Shown in pieces: positions 8,888 through 18,930 of a DNA stretch of 64,000 bases. Under the pieces are notes generated by a model, which saw only the letters and a list, made by a program, of their open reading frames with translations, did no database searches and was not told where the DNA came from. Each line of letters begins with the position of its first letter. The first letter of the stretch is position 1. This DNA is from an uncultured Rhodoferax sp. GTDB lineage: Bacteria; Pseudomonadota; Gammaproteobacteria; Burkholderiales; Burkholderiaceae_C. The stretch lies in the NCBI RefSeq assembly GCF_946221635.1, contig NZ_CAMIHB010000004.1, positions 62,001 through 126,000 on the forward strand. The letters run 5' to 3'. The position numbers were made by a program, and so were the translations under genes.

Positions 8888-9886
8888 TTACACCGCAACC
8901 CAGGCACCGGTGCGCTGGGAGGTAAACAGCGCGTCGATGATGCGCATGTTCTGGATGGCGTCTTCCACGCCGTACTGCAGGGGCTGCGCACCGCGGATGG
9001 CCAGCGAGAACGCGTCGCCCTCCAGGCTGTACTGGTCGCAGGCGGGAAAAGTCTCCACCACCGCAGCCCGGCCACCCAGCACCTTGCCGTCGTCGACAAA
9101 GATGCGCGTTTCCTGGCCCTGGGGCGCATTGAAAGGAATCTCGATCTCCACACGCTTCTCGGTACCGATGGCATGCACGCGCTGGTAAGGCGTGCTTTGC
9201 ATGGACACCGTGAAGTCCAGGCGGCGGCCATTGCCAAAGTCCAGCAGGGCGCTGAACGTGCGGTCCACGCCGAAGTCGGGGTCCATATCGGCCAGCGCCA
9301 TCACGCGGACCGGTTCCGCACCGAACAGAAAGCGCCCCGCCACGATGGGGTAGCAGCCGATGTCCATCAGGCCACCGCCACCCTTGGCCGCATCGTTGCG
9401 GATATTGGCCGCATTGCGGTTGAAGTAGGAGAACCAGACCTGCACCGTGCGCAAGTCCCCCAGCGCGCCGCTTTGCACCAGCTCGCGTGTGCGCAGCCAC
9501 TGCGGGTGGAAGCGCACCATGAAGGCCTCCATGATGTGCACTTTGCCAGCCACCTCGCGCAGCTGCGCCGCCTCCTCCGCATTCAGCGCAATCGGCTTCT
9601 CGCACAGCACATGCTTGCCGGCGCGCGCGGCGGCCAGCGTCATGGGCACATGCAGGTCGTTGGGCAAGGGGTTGTAGACGGCCTCGATGGCCGGGTCGGC
9701 CAGCAGCTCCTCGTAGGAGCCATAGGCCTTGGGAATGCCCAGCTTGTCCGCCGCCGCCCGGGCGGACGGCAGAGAACGCGAGGCAATCGCCTGCACATCA
9801 CACCACTGGCTGCGCATCAGCGCAGGCGTGACCTTTTCCATGCCGATCTTGGCCGTGCTCAGCACGCCCCAGCTGACTTTGTTCAT
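8888..9886 (-). CDS. Gfo/Idh/MocA family NAD(P)-dependent oxidoreductase
   Basis: 332 residues. There is an N-terminal Rossmann domain with an atypical dinucleotide motif near the start (GVLSTAKIGMEKV), the family EKPIA motif (Lys is the catalytic-site lysine) near residue 95, and a C-terminal GFO_IDH_MocA alpha/beta domain with the GGGLMDIGCYPI segment. These enzymes oxidise or reduce sugars, inositols or dihydrodiols; the substrate here is unknown. It starts 1 bp beyond the stop of the homocysteine-binding metH gene and ends 29 bp before the other metH gene, so it is embedded in the methionine synthase operon. No sequence feature links it to methionine synthesis. Confidence 0.85.
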   Translation of the reverse strand: MNKVSWGVLSTAKIGMEKVTPALMRSQWCDVQAIASRSLPSARAAADKLGIPKAYGSYEELLADPAIEAVYNPLPNDLHVPMTLAAARAGKHVLCEKPIALNAEEAAQLREVAGKVHIMEAFMVRFHPQWLRTRELVQSGALGDLRTVQVWFSYFNRNAANIRNDAAKGGGGLMDIGCYPIVAGRFLFGAEPVRVMALADMDPDFGVDRTFSALLDFGNGRRLDFTVSMQSTPYQRVHAIGTEKRVEIEIPFNAPQGQETRIFVDDGKVLGGRAAVVETFPACDQYSLEGDAFSLAIRGAQPLQYGVEDAIQNMRIIDALFTSQRTGAWVAV

Positions 9887-9887
9887 A

Positions 9888-10964
9888 TCAGGCCGCCTCT
9901 TTGTAGAAATAGTTGCGCTGCACGCTGCGCGCAGCCACCGGGTTCACCGCATGGGCAATCGCACCGATGTGGTCGGGCGTGGTGCCGCAGCAACCACCGA
10001 CGATGTTGACCAGGCCCTCTTCCGCAAACTCGCGCACCAGGCGGCTGGTCACGTCCGGCGTTTCGTCGAAGCCGGTGTCGCTCATGGGGTTGGGCAGGCC
10101 GGCGTTGGGGTAGCAACTGATGAAGGTGTCCGTCGCCACCCGGTTCAGTTCCTGGATGTAGGGGCGCATCAGCGCCGCGCCCAAAGCGCAGTTCAGGCCG
10201 ACGGCCAGCGGCTGCGCATGGCGCACGCTGTGCCAGAAGGCGGTCACGGTCTGCCCGCTCAGAATGCGGCCGGACGCATCGGTCACGGTACCGCTGATGA
10301 TGATGGGCAGGCGCTCGCCGCTGACTTCGAAGTATTCGTCAATGGCAAACAGTGCGGCCTTGGCGTTGAGCGTGTCGAAGATGGTTTCCACCAGCAGCAC
10401 ATCGGCCCCGCCCTCCACCAAGGCCTGGGTCTGGTCGTAGTAGGCAGCGCGCAGTTCCTCGAAGGTGACATTGCGCGCGCCGGGGTCGTTCACATCGGGG
10501 CTGATGCTGGCGGTCTTGGGCGTGGGGCCCAGGGCGCCGGCCACAAAGCGGGGCTTGTCGGGCGTGCTGTACTTGTCGCAGGCGGCGCGGGCCAGTTGGG
10601 CGGACACCCGGTTCATCTCCATGGCCAGGTCGGCCATCTCGTAGTCCGCCTGGGCCACGGTGGTCGCGCCAAAGGTGTTGGTCTCAATGAGGTCAGCCCC
10701 GGCCGCGAGGTAGCGCTCGTGGATGTCGGAGATCACGTCCGGGCGGGTCAGGCTCAACAGCTCGTTGTTGCCTTTCACATCCTTGTGAAAGTCCTTGAAG
10801 CGGTCGCCCTGGCTGCCGGGGCCGGTGTAGCCCTCGCCCCGGTACTGGGCTTCGCCGAGTTTGAAGCGCTGGATCATGGTGCCCATGGCGCCGTCCAGGA
10901 TGGCGATGCGGCTGGCCAGAATGCCTGGCAGGGCTTGTGCGCGGGTGTAGGTGATGGGCTTCAT
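9888..10964 (-). CDS. metH: Methionine synthase, homocysteine-binding part of split MetH
   Basis: 358 residues forming the S-methyltransferase (homocysteine/zinc) barrel of MetH. Motifs are ILDGAMGTMIQ near residue 22, ETNTFGAT near 94, and the three zinc ligands C259 (GLNCALG), C325 and C326 (GGCCGTTPDHI). It activates homocysteine as a zinc thiolate for methylation by the cobalamin module encoded by the second gene. Full-length MetH is about 1,230 residues; here it is 358 plus 921. A split metH is known in several Burkholderiales. The gene is first in the operon and lies under the SAH riboswitch. Confidence 0.95.
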   Translation of the reverse strand: MKPITYTRAQALPGILASRIAILDGAMGTMIQRFKLGEAQYRGEGYTGPGSQGDRFKDFHKDVKGNNELLSLTRPDVISDIHERYLAAGADLIETNTFGATTVAQADYEMADLAMEMNRVSAQLARAACDKYSTPDKPRFVAGALGPTPKTASISPDVNDPGARNVTFEELRAAYYDQTQALVEGGADVLLVETIFDTLNAKAALFAIDEYFEVSGERLPIIISGTVTDASGRILSGQTVTAFWHSVRHAQPLAVGLNCALGAALMRPYIQELNRVATDTFISCYPNAGLPNPMSDTGFDETPDVTSRLVREFAEEGLVNIVGGCCGTTPDHIGAIAHAVNPVAARSVQRNYFYKEAA

Positions 10965-10990
10965 GTGCGGCTCACTGGTGGTTGCAACAA

Positions 10991-11074
10991 GTGAGCGCCG
11001 TTGAGAATCCCAAGCCTGACCGGGGGCCTGCCTGTCATCGGAGAAGGCAGGCGCCGGCTGCAGCGCCCCTTGGG
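10991..11074 (-). promoter_or_regulatory. S-adenosylhomocysteine (SAH) riboswitch in the metH leader
   Basis: Reading the minus strand from 11074 to 10991: P1 5' strand CCCAAG (11074-11069), the conserved GGGGCGCTGC core, a variable hairpin (CCTGCC 11032-11027 with GGCAGG 11051-11046), AGGCTTGGG closing P1 (11014-11009), then AACGGCGCTCAC, the conserved 3' pseudoknot strand. This is the SAH riboswitch consensus known upstream of ahcY, metH and metF in Proteobacteria, where it turns expression on when SAH accumulates. It lies 27 nt upstream of the homocysteine-module gene. No strong terminator follows it, so translational control is more likely. Confidence 0.85.
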
Positions 11075-11090
11075 AAGGCCCGATTTTAAG

Positions 11091-13364
11091 TCACAACGGG
11101 CCGGCCATGGCCTGGGCAGGGCTTTGCAGCAACTGCTCCAGCGGCATCGGGTAGCCCACGGCGTAGCCCTGGGCGTAGTGCACCCCCAGCCCGCGCAGCA
11201 CGTCGAGGATGGCCGGTGTCTCGGCGAACTCGGCCACGGTCTCCTTGCCCATCAGGCAGCCAATCTCATGGATGGACTTGACCATGGCCAGGCTCACCGG
11301 GTCCGCCACCACATCGCGCACGAACTGGCCGTCGATCTTGAGCACATCCACCGCCAGGTTGCGCAAATAGGCGAAGGAGGACAGCCCGCTGCCGAAATCG
11401 TCCAGCGAGAGCTGGCAGCCCATCTGCCGCAGCGTGTCAATGAAGTGCTTGGCCGTGTGCAGATTGCTGATGGCCGCGGTCTCGGTGATTTCGAAACACA
11501 GCTTGTGGCAGGGCATGGGGGTGGCGGCCAGCGTGTCCAACACATAGGTCATGAACATCGGATCGCCCAGGGACTGGCCCGAGAGATTGATGGAACACTG
11601 ACCGATCTGGTCCTGGTGGGGCACCATCCAGGCCAGCGCATGGCTCAGCACCCAGCGGTCCACGCGCGCGGCCAGGTGGTAACGCTCCACCGCCGGCATG
11701 AACTGCCCCGGCAGCACCAGCCCCCCCTGTCCGTCGCGCATGCGCAGCAAAAACTCGCAGTACAGGCCGCGCTCCGCAGTCTGGTCGATCGGGACAATCG
11801 GCTGGGCGTAGAGCACAAAGCGGTCCTCACGCAACGCGTTTTCGATGCGGCTGACCCACTCCATCACGCCGTAGCGCTGGGCCAGCGCCGGGTCGTCGTT
11901 GGTATAGACGTGGATGCGGCCGCGGCCTGCATCCTTGGCCACATAGCAGGCACTGTCGGCCGCCTGCAGCAGGGCCCCCACGCTTTCGCTGCGCGCGTCC
12001 AGCATCACCATGCCAATGCTCACCCCCACGCCAAAACTCTGGCCCTGCCAGACAAAACGCTCGGCCGCCAGGCGCTGCTGCAGACGCTCCGCCACGGCCA
12101 GGGCTTGCGACAGCCGCTGGCCACTGAGCACCATGCCGAACTCGTCGCCCCCCAGCCGGCACAGATGGTCCTGCGGACGCAGGCCCTGCCCCAGCAAGCG
12201 GGCGATCTGGCGCAGCAATTCGTCCCCCGCCGCGTGGCCACAGGTGTCGTTGACAACCTTGAAATCGTCCAGATCCAGATAGCAGACCACGTGGCTGTGG
12301 CCTTGGTCGCGCGCCTGCGCAAAGCACTGGTTCAGCGCGGCCTCAAAGGCACGGCGGTTGCCCAGACCGGTCAGTTCGTCATGCATGGCCTGGTAGGCCA
12401 TTTCCTGGCTCAGGCGACGCTGCTCGGTCACATCGCGGAACACCAGCACCGCGCCCTGCACAGCGCCCGCCACATCGCGGATGGGCGATACCGCCGCCTC
12501 CACCAGAAAGCTGCCCGCCACCCGGTGCTCCAAGGTGAGTTGCGGGTACCGCAGCGTGCGCACCTCTGCCAGCGCCTGCGCCACCAGATCGGCCACCGGC
12601 CGGTGTTCGGCCGGTCCCTGCCAGCGAAACACCTGCTGGTAGGGCAGTCCTTGCGCCTGCGCCTGGGTCCAGCCGGACAGCTGCTCGGCGGCGGGATTCA
12701 GGTACAGCACCAGGCCCTGGGCATTGGTACTGATGACCGCATCGCTGATGGCATGCAGGGTGACCTGCAAGCGCTCTTTCTCCTGGTGCAGCGCGTCTTC
12801 GGCCCGTTTCTGGGTTTCCAGAAAGCGCACCCGGTCCAGCGCCACGGCCACGTGACCGGCCAGCGCCTGCATGACATCGAGCTGCCAGGGCTGCGGCGGA
12901 CGGACGCCCTCCGCATCGCCAAAGGTCCCCATGCCCACCACCCCCAGGCGCGCACCGGCCAGCAGAAGCGGCACATTGATGATGGTGCGGTTGTGCAGTT
13001 GCGCCACCACCTCCTTGTTGGTGCGCGGGTCGGTACGGGCATCCTCCACCACGACCACATGGTCAGCCACCAGAATCTCCTCCAGCATGCGGTCACCGGC
13101 AATCGGGATGTCCAGGGTCTCGGCGACCGCGTGCAGGTTGCGGTAATGGGCGTCCGAGGTCTCCTGGCGCAGGATGGTCACGTAGCCGGGGCGGTCACCG
13201 ATCAGGGCCAGCCAGAGATGGGCATAACCCAGCTCCTGCTCCACCACCGGGGCCATGGCCCCCAGAATGTCCGCCAGGGTCCAGGCATGCTCCAGCCGCT
13301 TGCACAACTGCAGTAGGGCCTTGGTTTGGCGCTGGGCATCCTGAACAATGGGCAGGTCGGTCAT
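11091..13364 (-). CDS. GAF-PAS-GGDEF-EAL cyclic-di-GMP signalling protein
   Basis: 757 residues from the ATG at 13364, with no membrane segment, so cytoplasmic. A GAF domain (about 30-180), PAS (about 195-315), GGDEF (320-485) and EAL (500-750) are visible. The GGDEF motif is intact (405-409) and an RxxD inhibitory site (RPQD, 396-399) sits the canonical five residues before it, so a feedback-inhibited diguanylate cyclase is expected. In the EAL domain the signature is E-F-L (537-539), but FEITE (about 624-628), DDFG (655-658), LKID and the terminal QGY motif are kept, so phosphodiesterase activity is possible but uncertain. It is divergent from recQ. The GAF/PAS ligands are unknown. Confidence 0.9.
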   Translation of the reverse strand: MTDLPIVQDAQRQTKALLQLCKRLEHAWTLADILGAMAPVVEQELGYAHLWLALIGDRPGYVTILRQETSDAHYRNLHAVAETLDIPIAGDRMLEEILVADHVVVVEDARTDPRTNKEVVAQLHNRTIINVPLLLAGARLGVVGMGTFGDAEGVRPPQPWQLDVMQALAGHVAVALDRVRFLETQKRAEDALHQEKERLQVTLHAISDAVISTNAQGLVLYLNPAAEQLSGWTQAQAQGLPYQQVFRWQGPAEHRPVADLVAQALAEVRTLRYPQLTLEHRVAGSFLVEAAVSPIRDVAGAVQGAVLVFRDVTEQRRLSQEMAYQAMHDELTGLGNRRAFEAALNQCFAQARDQGHSHVVCYLDLDDFKVVNDTCGHAAGDELLRQIARLLGQGLRPQDHLCRLGGDEFGMVLSGQRLSQALAVAERLQQRLAAERFVWQGQSFGVGVSIGMVMLDARSESVGALLQAADSACYVAKDAGRGRIHVYTNDDPALAQRYGVMEWVSRIENALREDRFVLYAQPIVPIDQTAERGLYCEFLLRMRDGQGGLVLPGQFMPAVERYHLAARVDRWVLSHALAWMVPHQDQIGQCSINLSGQSLGDPMFMTYVLDTLAATPMPCHKLCFEITETAAISNLHTAKHFIDTLRQMGCQLSLDDFGSGLSSFAYLRNLAVDVLKIDGQFVRDVVADPVSLAMVKSIHEIGCLMGKETVAEFAETPAILDVLRGLGVHYAQGYAVGYPMPLEQLLQSPAQAMAGPL

Positions 13365-13428
13365 GAAGCCCGAGTGTAGCCATGGCCATGCCTGACAATA
13401 CGGGCCTGCCCGCCGAAAAACCGGGCAG

Positions 13429-15381
<1,953 letters not shown>

Positions 15382-15385
15382 GAAA

Positions 15386-15404
15386 GCCGGCCAGAACGGC
15401 CGGC
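15386..15404 (-). terminator. Stem-loop terminator
   Basis: A perfect 7-bp GC-rich inverted repeat (15386-15392 with 15398-15404) is followed on the minus strand by TTTCTTATT. It can terminate the small minus-strand gene and lies just after the recQ stop. Confidence 0.5.
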
Positions 15405-15418
15405 CCGGCGGGAAGGGC

Positions 15419-15712
15419 TCAGTGGCGGTGGAAACCGCTCTCGTAGGCCATGGCGGCGCCCGACATGGTGTTTTGCAGGCGCTCGATCGCGCGCATGTGG
15501 CGGGCGGCACAGGTGGCGTCAGCGGCCTTGGCACGGTGGTGCTGCATCAGGGCCTGGAACTTGGTGCGGCAGGCCTCCAGGGCACCGGCAAAGTTCAGGG
15601 CGATGTAGGCGGAGTGGTCCGCGTGGGTTTGGCGGAATTCGCCAGACCAGTAGTCAAACAGCTGCCACTTGTAGGTGCCTTTTTCAGGCACTTGGATCGT
15701 GTCTCGGTGCAT
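15419..15712 (-). CDS. Small conserved-looking hypothetical protein
   Basis: 97 residues from the ATG at 15712 (the frame stays open upstream to 15766). It is mostly alpha-helical, with aromatic-rich N-terminal sequence (TYKWQLFDYWSGEF), a CxxxF segment and many His/Arg. There is no signal peptide or membrane segment. No family is recognised. No clear ribosome site precedes the chosen start. Codon use is like that of neighbouring genes and a terminator follows, supporting a real gene. Confidence 0.55.
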   Translation of the reverse strand: MHRDTIQVPEKGTYKWQLFDYWSGEFRQTHADHSAYIALNFAGALEACRTKFQALMQHHRAKAADATCAARHMRAIERLQNTMSGAAMAYESGFHRH

Positions 15713-15916
15713 AGTCGCCACGTGATGAGGAAGAAAAAGGCGCCAAAACAGCCCATCTGACTCCAACGGAGGCTGCGGATTGGCGCCCGCTTGGTGCTAT
15801 GACGCACCAGCCCGGGGATCGGTTGACAGAATTTTCAAAAAAATTACGGGCGGGTTACCAAAACCGTGCATCTCCGGCGCTTTCCGCGCCGCAAAGCCTC
15901 CACCCCAGGGCGGATT

Positions 15917-18244
15917 TCAGTGCACAAACCCCATGGCGCGGCGGTCCCGGACCTCCGGCTTGAGGCGATGTTCCGCCTCCAGTTGCTCCAGGAACTCTTC
16001 CGGCCCCAGTACCGTGCCCAGGATGTCGGCCTGACGCCGCACGGCCGCCACATCCCCCAGGCACAGCTGGTCCAGCGCCGCCAGGCGCCCGACCAAGGCC
16101 GAAGGCACCGCGGGCTGTCCCGGGCAGGCTTCACTCAGGAACACAGCCTCCCGCTGGGTCGGGCTAAGGGGCAGGAATTCAATCTTGAAGGTAAAACGCC
16201 GCAGCGCCGCCGGGTCCAGCCGGTCCATGAGGTTGGTGGTGCAGATAAAGACCCCCCGGTAGCGCTCCATGCATTGCAGCATTTCATTGACCTCGGTCAC
16301 CTCGTAGTTGCGCTGGGCACCGCGCCGGTCCTGCAAAAAGCTGTCCGCCTCGTCCAGCAGCAGCACCGCGCCCTCCGCCTCGGCCTCGCGGAACATGGCG
16401 GCCATGGCCTGTTCGGTTTCGCCTATGTACTTGCTGAGCAGGTGGCTGGCCTGACGCACCAGCAGCGGGCGGCCCAGGGCCTGGGCCATGTGCTCGGCCA
16501 ACGCCGTCTTGCCACTGCCCGAAGGGCCGTGGAAGCACAGCGTGCCGTGGCCGCGGGTCTTGAGCGCCTGCACCACCTTCTCCACCGGGTAGCGGCTTTG
16601 CAGATGCAGCAGGTCCAGGCGGTAGACACTCAGGGCCGTAGGGGTTGCCGGGGGCGGCGCCAGATTGCCCAGGGCCAGGTCGGCATTTTTGAGCTGGCGC
16701 TCGATCAGCGCTTCCAGCACCGGGCCCGCCTGCGCCGGATCTGCCTGCGCCTGCGCCAGCGTGGCAAAGCGCGCGGCCGTCCGGATCTGGGCGGGCGTGA
16801 GTCCCTTGCGGCCGCTGAGGCGGGCCACAAAATCCTCGGATACCGGCACGTCGGCCAATGTCTTGCGCACCAGGCTTTCGCGCGCGCCCGGCGGCGGGGA
16901 CTTGAGTTCCAGGTGGTAGGCAAAGCGACGCCGGAATGCCGGATCAATCTGCTCGATGCGGTTGGTCACCCACAGCGTGGGCACGGTATTGGATTCCAGG
17001 ATCTGGTTCACCCAGGCCTTGCCGCTCACGCTGCCGCTGGCCGGCGTGGGCGAGGCATCGGCGCGCGCAATCAGGTGCGCCGCCTCGCTGGAGAGCGGCG
17101 GAAACACGTCTTCCACTTCATCGAACAGCAGCGCCGCCTGGGCACTGCCCTTCAGGAAGACCTGGGCGATCTGCAGCGAACGGTAACGGTCCCGCCCGCT
17201 CAGGGAATTCCCGTCCCGGTCGGCGTATTCCACCTCAAACAGCTCCAACCCCGCATGCTGGGCCACCACCTTGGCCAGTTCGGTCTTGCCCGTGCCCGGC
17301 GGGCCGTAGAGCAGGATGTTGATGCCCGCCTCCTTGCGAGCCACCGCATTCGCCAGCAGGCTGCAGAGCACGGCCGCATCCTCGGCCACAAAGCTGAAAT
17401 CCTGCAGGCCCAGCTGGCTCTTGGCAGATGGCCGGGTGAAGACCGCCATGAGTTCGGCCTGGTCGCGGTACTGGCGCATCAGCACGGGCGGCAGCTTCTC
17501 GCTGACCTTCATCAGGTCGGCCAGGTCGGTGATGTTGTGCTCGGAGATCAGGTTTTCTACCAGCCCGATGCGCTCCAGGCGCGAACCCGCGCGCAGCGCC
17601 TCGCCCAGTTCCTGCGGACTCACGCCGGCCACCTCGGCAATCGCGGCGTAGGCCTCCGGCGCGTTGTTGACCTTGAACTCCACCAGAATGCTGCGCATGT
17701 CGCGCTGGTAACGCGCCAGGGTGCCATACAGCAGCAGCGCCCGCTCTGCCTTGTTGAGCTGCAGCAGGCCGGCCAGGGCGTCAATGTTCTTCTCTACCAA
17801 TGTGGACTGTTTCTTCAGCGCATGGCGCAGCCACTCGCCGGTGACGGACAGCACAGAAATCAGGTCCTTGGGCTGGTCCTTGGCGTATTCATCCAGAAAG
17901 AAGAACAAGGTGGCTTCGTCGTAGGGGCCGCTCCAGGCGCCGTGGCGCGCCAGAAACTCGGTCGCATCCAGGGCCTCGTGGCCGCGCCAGAGTTCATTGC
18001 CCAGGCAGCGGCGCACCAGGAACTCGCGCAGCCGTGCCAGCACCGACACCGGCCACACCAGATGCCGGCCCGCCAGGCCCACGACCCCGTTGAAATCGCG
18101 CCGGACGTTGAAATTCGCCCCCTGGCGCGCCGCCAGGGTGAGCACAAAGTGGGAGCACATCAAATCCAGCACCGGCGCATCTTGCAAGCCCGGCGAGGGG
18201 ATGAGGTGTCCACCTTGGGAGTGGAGCATTGCACGCTTGACCAT
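15917..18244 (-). CDS. Tandem AAA+ ATPase
   Basis: 775 residues with two AAA+ modules. The first has Walker A GPPGTGKT (314-321), Walker B ALLFDEVED (371-379) and sensor/arginine-finger region IDPAFRRRF; the second has GPSGSGKT (573-580), VLLLDEADS (627-635) and LDPAALRRF. An N-terminal helical region of about 280 residues has no domain I recognise. The architecture is that of CDC48-like or repair/remodelling ATPases but without their N-domain. It is cytoplasmic. No partner gene is adjacent, so its substrate is unknown. Confidence 0.85.
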   Translation of the reverse strand: MVKRAMLHSQGGHLIPSPGLQDAPVLDLMCSHFVLTLAARQGANFNVRRDFNGVVGLAGRHLVWPVSVLARLREFLVRRCLGNELWRGHEALDATEFLARHGAWSGPYDEATLFFFLDEYAKDQPKDLISVLSVTGEWLRHALKKQSTLVEKNIDALAGLLQLNKAERALLLYGTLARYQRDMRSILVEFKVNNAPEAYAAIAEVAGVSPQELGEALRAGSRLERIGLVENLISEHNITDLADLMKVSEKLPPVLMRQYRDQAELMAVFTRPSAKSQLGLQDFSFVAEDAAVLCSLLANAVARKEAGINILLYGPPGTGKTELAKVVAQHAGLELFEVEYADRDGNSLSGRDRYRSLQIAQVFLKGSAQAALLFDEVEDVFPPLSSEAAHLIARADASPTPASGSVSGKAWVNQILESNTVPTLWVTNRIEQIDPAFRRRFAYHLELKSPPPGARESLVRKTLADVPVSEDFVARLSGRKGLTPAQIRTAARFATLAQAQADPAQAGPVLEALIERQLKNADLALGNLAPPPATPTALSVYRLDLLHLQSRYPVEKVVQALKTRGHGTLCFHGPSGSGKTALAEHMAQALGRPLLVRQASHLLSKYIGETEQAMAAMFREAEAEGAVLLLDEADSFLQDRRGAQRNYEVTEVNEMLQCMERYRGVFICTTNLMDRLDPAALRRFTFKIEFLPLSPTQREAVFLSEACPGQPAVPSALVGRLAALDQLCLGDVAAVRRQADILGTVLGPEEFLEQLEAEHRLKPEVRDRRAMGFVH

Positions 18245-18420
18245 TCAAACGCCTCCAACAAAGTGAAGTGCTGAAATGACGATAGCGCAGTCCGGGCCAA
18301 GATGGAAGAGATGGCACCCGGATTGGTGCCACCAGCCGTCGGGCATCCCCAACAGCCCCCCAGAGCGCGGCTGCTGTGGGTAGAATCCCTGCTTTCATCC
18401 GAAGTATCCGAGGATTTGCC

Positions 18421-18561
18421 ATGTCCGCACCCGCCAACCACTCTGACAACCACGCCACCGACCCCGTGGACGAAGTGGTGCCCCTGATGCCCATCGTGCT
18501 GCCCATCGTGGGCGGCGTGCTCATGTTCCTGCTGGCTTTCATCGCCGTCTCCATGGCCTGA
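18421..18561 (+). CDS. Small single-pass membrane protein
   Basis: 46 residues. The hydrophilic, acidic N-terminus (SAPANHSDNHATDPVDEVV) is followed by one hydrophobic helix (about 22-44, MPIVLPIVGGVLMFLLAFIA) ending just before the stop. GAGG lies about 9 nt upstream of the ATG at 18421. An N-terminal extension to 18376 is possible but lacks a ribosome site. Function is unknown. Confidence 0.5.
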   Translation: MSAPANHSDNHATDPVDEVVPLMPIVLPIVGGVLMFLLAFIAVSMA

Positions 18562-18930
18562 AGCCTGCGCGGGCCCGCCAGAGGTCCGCGCCCTGGGCAC
18601 TCCCCGCACTGCCGGGGAGCTCGCCCGATTCCGCACACCCGCCCTGCGGGTCGCTGCCCCTTCCCCCCACCTTTTGCATCCGATAAGCCATCCAGGCAGG
18701 CTGCAGCATGCCAAATAGCGTTACAACGCCACATAAAGTGATGCCATTTGTGCATAACTTTCGCTCGTAATCGCTATGTAACTTTGGTTCCGGTTCTTAG
18801 AATTCGGAGATGCGCAGGGCGATTGCGCGCATCGAGTCGCCCAGCCGTCTTCTCAAAAGAGCAGGACCGGAGCACCGTGGAGTAAGGCCCCTGGTTTTGA
18901 AAAGACGATTTTCAAACTTAGGAGCTTTTC
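18562..18930 (+). promoter_or_regulatory. Long pckG leader, no gene seen
   Basis: 369 bp without a convincing reading frame. The promoter-proximal half turns AT-rich after about 18700. Two similar decamers with the core TAACTTT (around 18755 and 18779) suggest regulator binding. A perfect 8-bp hairpin TTTGAAAA / TTTTCAAA (18896-18903 with 18909-18916) lies just before the AGGAGC ribosome site of pckG and could affect translation. Confidence 0.45.

Noticed and set aside
8859..9605. 249-codon upstream extension of the metH C-terminal frame
   Set aside because: It overlaps the conserved Gfo/Idh/MocA gene in another frame; the ATG at 8858 begins just before recognisable MetH sequence.
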